A DNA stretch of 64,000 bases. Source: Amphirosellinia nigrospora. Taxonomy: Eukaryota; Ascomycota; Sordariomycetes; Xylariales; Xylariaceae. Below the pieces are notes generated by a model. It searched no databases. It saw only the letters and a program-made list of their open reading frames with translations, and was not told where the DNA came from. Below are positions 48,101 through 60,117 of the stretch, piece after piece (the stretch's first letter is position 1; each line of letters begins with the position of its first letter). The stretch spans positions 3,464,001 through 3,528,000 of the forward strand of contig SCHM01000001.1 in the NCBI GenBank assembly GCA_004123355.1, given 5' to 3'. The position numbers were made by a program, and so were the translations under genes.

Positions 48101-49681
48101 ACTGTACATAAACTAGCTATATACTGTTATATTGGCGACATCAGTATCAGTGATAAATACGGGTATTCCTCACATGGCAAATATGAAATGCCACTTCATC
48201 GGCTCTGATAGATCAATCTATGATATGTGCATATTTGCCTGTCTATTTATTATGTATTTGTTGATATGGCTGTGCCGCATCTGGGTTATCCTCCTTTTCT
48301 GGAGCTTTTCTGGAGATGCTGATCAACTGTACCACTGAGCAGGGGGAGGGTAGGTACCTCCTAAACATACCTGGTTGAAATTGTTCGGGTCGGGAGTCAA
48401 TGTTGTTGTTTTTGGAATTAGTTTACGATACACAAGTAAGATAGAAACGGAATTATTATTAATAAGGAATCGTATTAGCGAAAGAGAAGAACGGCAAAAT
48501 GATATCCAACGGTATTTCCTCGATAGACTTATATTTCTTTCATAACATATGACCTGTTAGGCTTGCCGACGGGAATCCTACCAACAAGTATTAGAACCTC
48601 GTAAGGAGCTAAGAAGCGGATATTCATTTTACTACTACCATATGGGCTTAGCGTCGGGCGGTCCTCCCTGCAGTTTGCAGAGCGTGTGCAGCGGTCTTGC
48701 GACGTGGCGCTTAACCGTTTCGGGTTAATCTGGGTTCCCTGGTATCAATACAAACTCTCTCCAGCCATCCATCCTCCTGAGTCCAGAGCTTTTTGAGGGC
48801 ATACCTATTTTACATATAGTACTTATTTATGTATTACCGTTGGGCGAGAAGCGGTGCACTAGTGAGGTCCCATACACAGTACCCAATCTAAAACTCCCGG
48901 CCTGCAGACATCATGACATGCATTAGTAGTAGTGGCTCTGAGCAAAAGCATTCATCAGCTAATCCACGATCCTACTTACTTAAGTACGTACAGGCCGCAG
49001 CCCACGAGTGCATTAGTGCCGTCGTCTCGTTATGCCGAGCGCAGTGTCGCGTTAGGAGTAATGAAATTTCCCTTCTAGGACTAGGGAGTGAGCTGAAGCA
49101 CCAAGGATTCCCCGTCAAATCAGCTGCGAGCCGTGTTCTGTGTGTGTTCCGTGCTCGAGGTACATACGCTAGTGCGGCATAGCACCTAGAATATACTAGT
49201 ACAAGCGGGCTAGTATCGTACTATGGAGTGTACAGTACTGTATATCTGCTGCGAAAAGCATGTCAGTCATCTGTTTATGGTTGATAAATCACTGTTAGTG
49301 GTCAGCGAACCTAGGCTGGTCGCCCCACCCACGCCTACTGTACAATAGCAGCGCAGAGAGGCTGCAGGACAGGCGACAGGCGATTTATGGTACCTGCTAA
49401 GTAGGTACCCCCTACTGGCTGGACGGGGTCTCTTCCAGGTTGTGCACGGAGGGTACCTACCTACCTATGCATTGGTCTACTACACTGGTCTACACTGGCC
49501 TGCGGCCTGCCCAGTCCATCTCCGCCCCCGGTCACAATCTCGTTCAACCGCCCTTTTTTCCTTTTCCCTCCTCGTCGTCCAATCTCACCATCTTCGCCGC
49601 TCTCTCCTTCCGGTGATCCCATCATCAACCTAACGCTCGCTGTCATCGCCTCTCTGTCCAGCTAAAGAGGTCGCTGCTCTG
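45128..49681. other. 4.5 kb gene desert
   Basis: No frame longer than about 95 codons and none recognisable on either strand. It is mosaic in composition, with AT-rich parts (for example 48050-48260 and 48420-48600) and scattered TACCTA/TAGGTA words (45911-45930, 49388-49410, 49452-49470). The last 200 bp turn CT-rich, as expected of the G-alpha promoter. Confidence 0.5.
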
Positions 49682-50159
49682 GTAAGTCGCCGTCGAATTT
49701 CCTTACAACGACCCTTCATTCCACCTCCCGCCATCGTACACAATCGACGCAGTCAACAAGCGCAACGGCCGCAGTCATGCCTCAATAGGAGCAGTCAACA
49801 ATAACCCACTCCGTACATGGCATGCGTATCACAACTTCCCAATCTTCAGCGGTTCATTGTCTGCTACTTGTTTTTGTCACGACCTGCGGCATTGTGGTTC
49901 GGTGAATGTACACGTCTTTGTGCGCGCTTGTCGGTCTTAAAAGGAACAGGGCCTCGATATGCAGGGGGACACGCTGCCAGCGCAATTCCCGTCTCTCCAC
50001 AACACCAATCATCCCGTCCAAGGACGTTTTCTGTTTCTTCTCTTCTTTCTTCATCAACTGACCAAATTGACTCTTTAGCACGGAACGACAGCTTCCCTTG
50101 TTCCACAACCTCCGGCCCATTAACTCGGTTGAAAGACATTGCGAATTCTATTCGGCTAG
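49682..50159 (+). promoter_or_regulatory. Likely 5'-leader intron of the G-alpha gene
   Basis: Donor CTG-GTAAGTCG at 49682 follows a CT-rich leader. Acceptor TTCGGCTAG ends at 50159, 21 bases before the ATG. Splicing would remove an upstream 137-codon frame (49817-50230) that otherwise overlaps the start codon out of frame, which supports the intron. Confidence 0.5.
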
Positions 50160-50180
50160 GACCCTTTCGCGCTCGTCAAG

Positions 50181-51530
50181 ATGGGTTGTGGAATGAGCAC
50201 GGAGGAGAAGGAGGGCAAGGCCCGCAATGAGGAGATTGAGAACCAACTGAAGCGGGATAAGATGATGCAGAGAAACGAGATCAAGATGCTTCTTCTGGGT
50301 GAGTGACGCTTAATTTCCAGTCGCTACCCGGACTACTCATTAATACTTGCCTAATCAGGTGCTGGTGAATCCGGAAAGTCGACAATCTTGAAGCAGATGA
50401 AACTAATCCACGAGGGCGGATATTCGCGCGACGAGCGGGAATCCTTCAAGGAGATCATCTTCAGTAATACAGTTCAGTCAATGCGCGTCATTCTAGAGGC
50501 CATGGAATCACTTGAGCTACCGCTAGAAGATCAGCGAATGGAGTACCACGTTCAAACCATTTTCATGCAACCCGCACAAATCGAGGGCGATGTCTTGCCC
50601 CCTGAAGTCGGAAATGCTATCGATGCTCTGTGGAAGGACCACGGTGTTCAAGAGTGTTTTAAGCGGTCGCGGGAGTACCAACTTAATGACTCGGCCAGAT
50701 AGTAAGTTATGCCACCCCCATGCCACATGCTATGTTGCCAACAGTCCCACAGCTATTTTGATAACATTGTTCGTATCGCTACTCCCGACTATATGCCCAA
50801 CGATCAAGATGTCCTTCGGTCGCGTGTCAAGACAACCGGTATTACAGAGACAACCTTCATCATTGGTGATTTGACCTATCGGATGTTCGATGTTGGTGGC
50901 CAGCGGTCAGAACGAAAGAAGTGGATTCACTGTTTCGAGAATGTCACAACCATTCTCTTCCTGGTCGCCATATCCGAATACGATCAGTTGCTCTTCGAAG
51001 ACGAGACCGTCAACCGTATGCAAGAAGCCCTGACTCTATTCGACTCTATCTGCAACTCGAGATGGTTTATTAAGACGTCCATTATCTTGTTCTTGAACAA
51101 GATTGATCGATTCAAGGAGAAGCTTCCCATCAGTCCTATGAAGAACTACTTCCCCGATTATGAAGGCGGCGAAGATTACGCCTCGGCTTGTGACTACATC
51201 CTGAACCGATTCGTCAGCTTGAATCAGCACGAGACCAAGCAAATATACACTGTACGTGCTCCAAAATCCCCTGCTCAACTAATTTCACGGCCTCTAGCCT
51301 TGTCTTTCCTATCACCATGAGATTGAATCCATGTTGCGTTATCTGCCCGTTACTAACCCCTGATTTTAAATAGCACTTCACGTGTGCAACTGACACGACG
51401 CAAATCCGCTTCGTCATGGCTGCCGTTAATGGTAAAACTTACCCTCTGGTAATCAACGTGGCAAACCAGTACTAACAGATCTGTAGATATCATTATTCAA
51501 GAAAACCTTCGGCTGTGTGGTTTGATCTGA
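50181..51530 (+). CDS. gna-1: Heterotrimeric G-protein alpha subunit, group I (GNA-1/CPG-1 type)
   Basis: Five exons (50181-50298, 50359-50701, 50753-51251, 51374-51431, 51487-51530) sum to 1062 nt, an intact 353-aa protein. [20 protein letters not shown] carries the Gly2 myristoylation and Cys3 palmitoylation site. Guanine-nucleotide motifs: G1 GAGESGKS, switch [10 protein letters not shown], switch [15 protein letters not shown]4 FLNKIDRF and G5 TCATDT. The end CGLI is the pertussis-toxin-type CAAX-like cysteine of group I subunits. In filamentous ascomycetes this subunit couples membrane receptors to adenylyl cyclase, affecting growth, conidiation, mating and virulence. The gene is entirely open, a useful control for the broken neighbours. 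Confidence 0.98.
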
Positions 51531-53236
51531 TCTGCCGGTCATGCTCTGACAAATGTCGATGAACACAACCAATCAAAATACCCATCCACGTATACTCAAA
51601 CAGTTGCCAGTAATGTTTTAGATCTGGCTAATGACTCACCTGTAACCACCACGAGTTGGCAAGCGGATCTCTCTATGTGTTTTGTTTTGCGCCGAATTGT
51701 CCAACATATCCACCCCTTCACCACTGTGTTTTACCAAAGACCGTCTTCTCCGGCTTCTCGGGAGCTTCCGGACAGCGCCAAACCCGCATGAGATCTCGAG
51801 GCATGCTGTCCAGTGGAGGGACATTGCATTCGACGGCCGCGGTGGACTACATATCTTGTTTAATTACGAATCGGCGGCGACGTTGACCCCCTTCTACCTT
51901 CATTTCCTTTTTGTCACGGCCTCCGGAGTGTCTGAGTGAACGCTAAAATAGGGGAGGTGCCGCCATCATCTGTTGCAACATGGGCTATGGAGCTGAGAGT
52001 ACGGATGATTGCAACGAAGTTATACCAAAGCGTCAGCAAGGATTTTTCGGAGAAGTCAGAAACTCCGGAGAAAGGTTGGATTGTTGATATAAGATGAATA
52101 AACCAACCAATGTTCTATATATACATTAAAACAGGCTGCAAGCTTGTCATGGTGAATTGCAATACGTGATGAATATTGAACACTAGTAATCTATGCCCTA
52201 GGACGTCCAACTACGAGGCCATGCATTTCTTTTTGTCTTTGATGATATATCGCTCTAATCTGGGAATGGTGCCTCTTTGGCGAGAATATGAACGCCCATA
52301 ATGTTCAGATACTCGTTAGTAACCAATGTGGCTTGGATGCACAAATCAGGGTTTCTACTTGTCCGGATTCGAAGTGACACTGTTGTTCTCTTTCCTCACG
52401 GGATCCAATTTACAGCATCAGAATGAGGATGCAGATTACCTAGTCAATTCGGCTCTGATTCGGTACGGGTCGGTGCCAGGGTCTTGTTTGGCCTGGCATC
52501 AATCCACCGACCCCAGCACCCTTCTCGAACAATTCCACACCGGGGCTAGCTAGCTAGCAGTTGCCAAGTCCCTGGCCCCCTGACCAAAAAAGATCAAAGA
52601 GAAATCAAAAAGATAAGTGATAAGTGAGCCACTTGGGATTAAGTGGCGTGGTTGTCTCGAGTCCCCTTGAGCAGATCCCCCTTATTGCGTGCGTGAGTCT
52701 ACACCGTCAGTTTGGGAGGCAGGCACCGCATTGTTTCTGAGATATTGGAAAGGCTCTGTCTGAAGAGACATGTCTGTCTACACTTACACGAATAGATTGA
52801 AAAAAGGTTAGATTTTCCGCTATTCCTATTGGTTCATTCGGACATTTAAGACGCGGTCACACATGGCGTAGACTATGATAGATAGTCTAGGTCGAGATTT
52901 GTAATGCTTTTCTTTCTTTCTTTTACACTCGCTAGAACCACCAGCTGACTTCCCAGCATTCTAGAATTGGGTCTATTTGCGGTAATTCCGAGACTTGCTT
53001 TGTTGTCTCGGTTACACTATCTTCTCCTTGTTCTCTTAGTAGACCAACCTATATCAAGACATATGATAGTTTACATGCCATGGATCTCGCTTATTCATAT
53101 CGGGAGGCTGGGGGCATTTGTTTGAGATGATCTTTCAGGTTCCGGCAATCAGCCCACCTATAACGCCATGAGAGTACATTATACATTACGCGTCGTCTAA
53201 TTTTGATGTCTTATAACTTTGTTCTTCTTCTCGTAC
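51531..53236. other. Convergent intergenic region, G-alpha and TSC10 3' flanks
   Basis: 1.7 kb without a recognisable gene. Holds G-alpha 3' UTR, a GCTAGCTAGCTAGC run at about 52545-52558 and a TTTCTTTC tract near 52912-52923. Confidence 0.45.
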
Positions 53237-54458
53237 CTATGATTCATGAATTTCTTTCTTCCGATAGTTGGTCGGATGACCGTTCTTTTTGGCGTATTTC
53301 CTGATCCTGCCGTAGATATCTGGTAAAACAAAGATCCAGACTATAGTGACAATCCAAGACATGAATGTGTCGACGATCCAATTGTGGCGAGGTGACCCAC
53401 CAAGAGTTCCCCAACGCATGACATGACCCAGAAAAGCAACCGTGACAGCGTAGTGACCCCTCTCCAGACCGCTTATAGCATTGGCGGCCACGACGTCGGG
53501 CGTCTGCACCGGATCGGTCTCCTCGAGGATCTTGGTGATCTCGGGCTTCGTCACATTCTCGCGATCGAAGCCGGGGCTCGAGATACTGCCGGGATATACG
53601 ATGTGGACCTTGACGTTCTGCGGGTACACCTCAAGCTCCTGAACCAGTGTGTCGGCGAGCCCACGTAGTGCCGCCTTGGCGGGCGTGTAAGTGCCGTATC
53701 CGATGACGGGGAAGAAGGCGACGACGGACGACGTGAAGATCAGGTGCTTCGGCTCGCTACCACGGGGGTCCGGGCGCACCACAGCCGCAGTATGGCGTGG
53801 GCCATCTCGGCGTTTCCCCAGAAGTTGAGGTCCATGTGCTCCCGCGTCAATGACAGCGGCGCCTCGAACCAAAAGTCCGGTATGGACTTGCCGGCCATGC
53901 ACCATACGATGTCGAGCGGCTTTCCGTCATTCCAGGCAATTGCTTCGGCAAGTAAGGCGGGGGCATAGTCGGGCTTGGACACGTCGGCGGTGATGTAGTG
54001 GAATCGCTGTATTTGTGGGTTGCGTGCGGCGGCCTAGAGGGCGGAGAAGAGACATGAATTAGGGTTCAGTGATCGTTGTAGCTGCCGTATGCAGTAGATA
54101 GAGAGCGTGTGCGTACCTTGGCCTCTGCTATCGCCTCCTCTAGCTTGCTAGCTGAGCGCGAGACGAGAATGACGTTGGCACCCTTCTCGGCCAGCTGCCG
54201 AACGGCACTGCGGCCCATACCCTCGGATGCGCCGGTGATGAGGACCGTCTGCCGGCACAATTGTGGTCAGCGACCGGTGCTAAACCCGACGTCAAGGATA
54301 GAACAAGTGTCTCGGCCGTTCTACATACAAGCTACACTTACCTTGCCCTCGACGGGCATCTGATTCTTGCTCCATACGGCGCCCATTGTCACGGATAGTA
54401 GAAGCCCAACAAGACTAACTGTGATAGCAATCCACACCGGTTGCGAGAAGCCGTCCAT
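53237..54458 (-). CDS. tsc10: 3-ketodihydrosphingosine reductase (TSC10/KSR1), one frame break
   Basis: Three exons: 54458-54342, 54248-54117 and 54033-53237; corrected length is 348 aa. An N-terminal membrane segment (IAITVSLVGLLLSVTMGAVW) is followed by the SDR cofactor motif TVLITGASEGMGRSAVRQL and NVILVSRSASKLEE. Then come MAGKSIPDFWFE, LIFTSSVVAFFPVIG with the catalytic Ser, and YTPAKAALRGLADTLVQEL with catalytic Tyr and Lys (YxxxK). C-terminal hydrophobic stretches (FMSWIVTIVWIFVL) and a lysine-rich end fit an ER membrane enzyme. It reduces 3-ketodihydrosphingosine with NADPH, the second step of sphingolipid synthesis, and is essential in yeast. One C is missing from the GCCCGGACC run near 53764. 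Confidence 0.93.
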
Positions 54459-54921
54459 GAAAATCGGAAAACCCGGTTGTGATTGTGAGTTGTCTCGGGG
54501 GCTTTTTACTTTCCTGCACTTGATTCATGCAAGGGACTGCCGATTCATTGTAGGTAGCAATAGATGGTTTTCGGGGTTTTGGTACCTGACGGAGGGTACC
54601 TTAGTTGCTTAGCGGTCCAATTATAACCCTAGGTTACCTAAGGTTCAGGTAGCATTTGGTTGGAGGCAAGGATGCGTTCACTAAAAGGAGGTAGCGTAGG
54701 TATTTACTACCTATGGGTGGGGTACATTAGCAGACTTATTTATATGTATCTCTCAAGAATAGGTGGGGGCTGATAACGAAACCCGATAAGATTCCCCAGA
54801 AAAAAAGTTCGGATACAGAGGTACAGGCTACGTTCACCAAACATAGATTGCTGCATGGGATCGCGGAACACCGACACACGTCTAAACGAAGAATTACGGC
54901 AACGAAGCACCTCCAGGCAGG
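54459..54921. promoter_or_regulatory. Shared divergent promoter region, TSC10 / SAS10
   Basis: 463 bp between two head-to-head genes. Contains CCTAGGTTACCTAAGGTTCA at 54628-54647 and a TAGGTATTTACTACCTA inverted repeat near 54696-54712. Confidence 0.55.
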
Positions 54922-56891
54922 ATGGGAAAGAAGAGGAAGGCCACCGCCGCCAAAAATTCGTCCGGCCCACGAGACTACGACTCCAAAGATGGCAAACTTG
55001 GCCCAGTGTCCAGCTATCGAGATGTCATGGACGACCAGGACCGCTTCGAAGCCGACGATGACGAGATCTTGTTCGATGAGGGACCCAAAACAAAACGCCA
55101 AAAAGCTGAAGAGCTGTTAGAGGATGATGACGAAGAGATACTGGGCTACTCGGAAGATTCTGATGTTGACGACGATGAACCACCACCGAAGTCAGGCAAA
55201 TCTGGGAAGGGACGGCACGACGATGACTCGGAAACAGAAGAGAGGCGAGGGGAGGCCGAGGATGAGCGTGATGATGGGTATTGGGGTTCGTCGAGGAAGG
55301 ATTACTACGATGCCGACCAGATCGAGACCACGATAGACGCCGAGGAGGAGGAGAAGGAGGCCCTGCGCTTGCAGAAGAAGAAACTTGCTAAGATGTCCGA
55401 AGCCGACTTTTTTAACGAGGATGAGTGGCTGGCCGGCGAAGTCGAAGACGCGGACCAAGACGAAGTCGTTACCGAAGTACTTAAAGAGGTCGAAATCTCC
55501 CCTGATATGGGCCCGGAAGAGGAATCAGCTACTGCAGGCCCGCTATCCGGAACTTCCATTTCTCGCCGACGAGCTATTACAGCTACAGCCAAAATTAGTA
55601 GAACTTCAAAAAGAAGCACAAGGTCGAGAACCTACGAGTTTAGTCGTTATTAAGTGTACGCACCCGTCTTGTTCTCACTCCCGTTGTCATCACTAACAAC
55701 TGTGTGCATAGACCGAGTTCTTGGCTCGCTAATAGCTACCTTGGCCATGTATTTCGGAATATTAACATCACCAGCTAGAGATGGCGACGGCGTCGCAAAG
55801 ACGCTAGATCCATCCGAGTTGCGAGAACACGAGGTCATGAGCACACTTCTTGAATGCCGCAACGCTTGGAAAAGGGTGGAAGGCTTGGAGACATCGAAGC
55901 CTGCGACGCCAGCTGATGCCCTACCATCACCACCAGAAGATGAGGACATTGAAATGTTGAATGAACACGCCGCCGAGCCTAAACAACCTAAAGAGACCAA
56001 CAAGGCCAAGCGAGCGAAGGCGAAAGCAGAACGCAAGGCCAAGGCCATCGAAGATTCACTGGCTGATCTCGACTCTTTACTCACGTCCAAGAAGGTCCCA
56101 AAGAAGAAGACAGTGCGCAAGGACGCCGCAGAGGACAGTAACTCAGACTTTGGAGAGGAGGAATATCTCGACAGCAAGACCGCTGCTGATAAAGCTGCAC
56201 GAAAGAAGAGTCTCAGGTTTTACACCTCACAAATCGCACAGAAGTCCAATCGCCGAGCAGCAGGAGGCCGTGACGCCGGTGGTGATATGGATTATTCCAT
56301 ATAGGGAGCGTCTCAAGGATAGGCAGGCTCGTCTCAACGCCGAGGCCGAGAGACGTGGCAAGAAGGGATCAAACATCGGTGCCGATCTAGGAGAGGGAAG
56401 CGATGATGAGGATCATAAGACAGCAAAGGCCATCAGAGACGAAGGAAACGAGGAATACTATGACATGATCGCAGCGGCGTCTAACAAGCGGAAGGGCGAT
56501 AAAGCGGCCAAGGCGGCCGCTCTTTCTGCCGCTGGCTCCGCTGATCGTGTCATGGAGATCAAGAAAGTTGGACCTGACGGCCGTAGAGAGATTACCTACG
56601 CCATTAAGGCGAATAAGGGTCTAGCTCCTAAGAGGAAGAAGGAAGTGCGGAATCCCAGAGGTATGATTTTTTTATTTATTCTTCCTGTGTCCTCGCGTCC
56701 TGCGATGCTTAAACTTAAAAGACTGAACGCTGACCTCTTGAACAGTAAAGAAGAAGCTGGCCTACCAGAGCAAGCTCAAGAAACTAAAGAGTCAAAAGGC
56801 TGTGTACTCAGGAGGGCCAGGGAAGGGTGGTTACGCCGGAGAAAAGAGTGGTTTGAAGACAAACCTTATCAAATCCGTGAAGCTCTCGTAG
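54922..56891 (+). CDS. sas10: SAS10/UTP3, SSU-processome protein (two frame breaks)
   Basis: Three exons (54922-55655, 55712-56660, 56746-56891), about 610 aa after correction. MGKKRKATAAKNSSGPRDYD is basic, then a long acidic D/E-rich region. The Sas10/Utp3 domain follows: LLQARYPELPFLADELLQLQ, LVELQKEAQ, then YFGILTSPA and HEVMSTLLECRNAWKRVE. The C-terminal Sas10 domain contains KKSLRFYTSQIAQKSNRRAA, YRERLKDRQARLNAE, GNEEYYDMIAAASNKRK, ITYAIKANKGLAPKRKKEVR and an end GEKSGLKTNLIKSVKLS. Frames change near 55518-55526 (an AG pair or an extra base) and near 56288-56296 (an extra T). Sas10/Utp3 works in the nucleolus on early pre-rRNA processing and is essential in yeast, like UTP6 elsewhere in this window. 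Confidence 0.93.
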
Positions 56892-58230
56892 ATATTGATA
56901 AATCAAAGAAGTGTATTATTCAATGCAAAGTGTGTAATACAAACCATCAGCGTGTTGAACCCATTAGTCCTATTGATTGTTGTAGTCGGATCGTTTAAAG
57001 TGTATGATCAGAACCTAAGCCTATATGACACAAGACTCAAGGCGTCTAGGTAATCAAGGCGTTTCCTGACAACTGAAAACGAACAGCGTACAAAAATATT
57101 TCGTTACCAAGTTTCGATACCTCAGGCATCTAGTTTAGGTAGTTGTCGTGTAACAATAGTGCTTAGTGGACATCTTCTCTGGAAACTAGCTTACTATGCA
57201 GATTAGAAGTTCCGCATTGGCTACACGAGCAATGCTACCAGAGTTGCTATAGATTTAGACAATACGGTGTACTAAACTATCCAGGCAGCTTTCCTTATAG
57301 AAGTAGTAACATAGATATGTGGTTTCAATCACTCACGAGCGCTTTGCCTATTAACGTCGCGATACTATTCAACAGGAAAGCTCACGTCGCGGGCAGTCCC
57401 CAGACTAGCAGAATACCGCCCCTCTTACAATGCTTCCATGCAACAGTGTGGGTGGTGAATGGGCGGGAGATATTCGCATCAGTCGCGGTGAGCTGGTTCT
57501 GTGGATGAGCACATTTCATTCGGTATTTCAGAGTGCCTTGTACTCGCCTCGTCAGGATCAAAAGACAAGAACTAGGCAAGAAACACTGAAGCAGTAATCA
57601 GCCTTAGTGCCTTTGCTCGGGACAGATTTCACATATTAGGGCCGTTATAATGAAACGCTGTTTCATATTCGAGTAAGTATGTAGGTGTCTATATACAATG
57701 CAGGTAGGCTATATACAAGGTGGTCATGAATGGTGGCCCAATATGGTCTATATACAAGAGCAAAATATGCCGAAGGAATGAACAATAGATGGGGTATAGC
57801 GAACGTCTAAAAATGCAGCAAAAATGCCTCCCAGGATCCGTAACAGGTATTATAAGTGAACGTGTGCTACAAGGCTGTAGCTCGAGGATGCTTGTGTAGA
57901 ACAAGCAAAAGCCGGGATCTCCCGAGTGAGTGACCGTTCGTCAAAGGACGAGACGAAGAGAGATATGGCGGCGTATATAAAGTGAAAATAAATTCAAGGA
58001 TAGACAAGAAGCTGAATGTGAAAGGAGCGTAGTTCCGGATGGGAAGAGATTAGCAGTAAAACGAATGGGTATATCACAGAAACATCACATCCCTGAACGC
58101 CAGAACCCGGGGTTGAGTCAAAAGAGCGTGGCGGCCTCGAACGCCAGCAAGGCCGTAGCAAGGCCGTAGCAAGGTCCGAGCAGGTCTAGCCGGACAGATG
58201 GACATCCCGCCATCACCTAACCTATCCCCT
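56892..58230. other. Convergent intergenic region, SAS10 and GH64 3' flanks
   Basis: 1.3 kb with no recognisable gene. A short tandem AAGGCCGTAGC x2 is at about 58150-58171. Confidence 0.45.
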
Positions 58231-60117
58231 TCACTTCTTGAAGATGCCCTTCAGCACAGCCATGATCTTTTTCATGAAGCCCGCAAAGTCCAAGGTCGCC
58301 TTCTTCTTCTCCTTCTTCGCCCCATCTCCATCTCCACCGCCGACGGCGCCCTCGCCCTTGTTCGCCGAGCCGCTGCCGCCGGGGCCGCGAGGGTGACGGT
58401 CAGCAGCGCCGGCGAGCCGTCGAAACACGTGCCGGCCTGGTCCGGGCCCGTCGCGTTGCTGGGGGCCACGTCGTCGTAGGGGAACGAGTACCCGCGCCCG
58501 TCGAGGTTGACGCCGTGCACGATGCGCGCGTAGTGGTTCGTCGGGTTCGTCTTGTAGTAGTTGTAGCCCCCGTTGGTGGCCACGTCGGGCTGGTCGGGGT
58601 TCGAGACGAGCGTCGAGCGGTTGAACGCCGCTGCCACTGTAGGGGGGGAGAACAAACGCGCCGAGTTAGTTTCTTGTTTATTTTTAATTTTGAAGGAAAT
58701 GGTTTCTGTGTTTTTTTATTTCAGGAGAGTGGAGGTGAAAAAAATAGTAAGACTAGACAAGACAACGACTCGAGAGCCCGAAATATGCCCTTTATACTAC
58801 TACTACTCCCAGAATATGAGAAGAAGATGACGCTGGATGAGATTACTTACAGCGCGCCCGATTGCACCCATCTCATCGCTCGTCGCCGCGGGATAGTTGC
58901 CGAAGGGCCCCGTGCTGCAGCTGAAGATGTCGATTGCCGACGGCTGGGCGAACGTGCCTGCGCCGGGGAAGCTCAGGAGGCCGTTCGACACGCGGCCGGT
59001 GACGACGCCCCACTGCGCCTGTGTGTCGATCTTCAGGTCGGTGTCGGTGTACTTTGACCAGGCTTCGTCTACGTAGGGTTGGTAGTAGCCGTTGAAGAGG
59101 GTGTCGTCCCCTGAAGACAAAAGTGAGTTATTAGTTATGAGTTCGGTTGTTAGTTGATGTATGAGAGCCGATTTAGGGACGAAAACTAAGCACGAGAAGG
59201 GGGGCCGGTTGTGGTGACTGGTTACGTATAATGGTAGTTTCTCTGGCCAGTTTGGAGATGTGGCAACGAAAGGAAGGTGGCCTACCAATACGCCCGCTGT
59301 TCGGGCTGAGCGCGCGCAAGTTCTTCCCATCGGGTCCCTTGACGACGAGTTTCCCAGCCCGCGTTCTCGGACGCACCCTGCGCCGTCAACTGGGCAGATT
59401 GGTCGAGGCCGTCGGTAGGGAGACCCTGGAGGTTGTACGTCGCCGGCCGTGTTGCGGACTCGAGGGCGATGGAAGAGCTACGAAGTCGACATAGCTGATA
59501 TTGACAAAGAGCTGCTCCTGGTTGTCTGTATTCACGTCGGTTAGCAGATGTCATTTTGTTTTTTTGGCTGCGCGGTCATCAACTAGCTGAGGTGATGAGT
59601 AGTTTTGTTTTACGTACTAAACGAAATGTGTTAGTTAATGATGTCTAAACGTGTTGAAATACAACTGCATATATGATTTGCGACGAGAGCCCGGACGATA
59701 ACCGAAACCGTTTCCCCCGATAGAGTTGACATTATAATTATGAGAAGGGAGTTTACTCACCACGTGAACTCGCAAAACCCCAGTGAGGTTGTAGTTTGCA
59801 TCGCCGTGTTCGTGACGGCCGGCTCGACGATTCCGGGGCGGGGTTGAGCAAGAAGGTAAGCTTCTGCAACGACGAACCAGATGCGGCCACCGCGAGTTGG
59901 GGGATCGTGACTGTCGTGGAACCTGGTGGCCAAGGGGGATCGCACAGTCCACGGCGAGAGGCTGGGTTGGGATGGCGACTCGGGTAGTACAGCGTCTTAC
60001 GTCGGCTGCAAAGAACGCGTAGACGTTATTCTTGTTGATGTCCAGACCGACATACGCATACGCCCCCGAGGAGGTCGTATTATTCTTCAGGGCGATCTGG
60101 GTCGTTGGGTTCGTCAT
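58231..60117 (-). CDS. GH64 beta-1,3-glucanase without signal peptide, with a cationic tail (several frame breaks)
   Basis: Starts MTNPTTQIALKNNTTSSGAY at 60117, then YVGLDINKNNVYAFF. GH64 blocks follow: GGRIWFVVAE, PGIVEPAVTNTAM, LGFCEFTW, QLFVNISYVDFVA, NLQGLPTDGLDQ, GKLVVKGPDGKNLRALSPNS, TLFNGYYQPYVDEAWSKYTD, QAQWGVVTGRVSNGLLSF, DIFSCSTGPFGN, AAFNRSTLVSNPDQPD and NLDGRGYSFPYDDVAPSN. GH64 enzymes are thaumatin-like laminaripentaose-producing beta-1,3-glucanases. The straight start has no secretion signal. The C-terminus extends past the usual end as a Gly-rich linker, KKEKKK and FMKKIMAVLKGIFKK, a cationic amphipathic segment. Introns lie at about 59525-59760, 59112-59285 and 58637-58850. 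At least four frame changes occur, mainly in GC-rich parts near 59400-59490, 59800-60000 and 58380. Confidence 0.82.

Noticed and set aside
49817-50230. 137-codon ORF overlapping the G-alpha start
   Set aside because: It lies inside a predicted leader intron, has no recognisable features and overlaps gna-1 out of frame.
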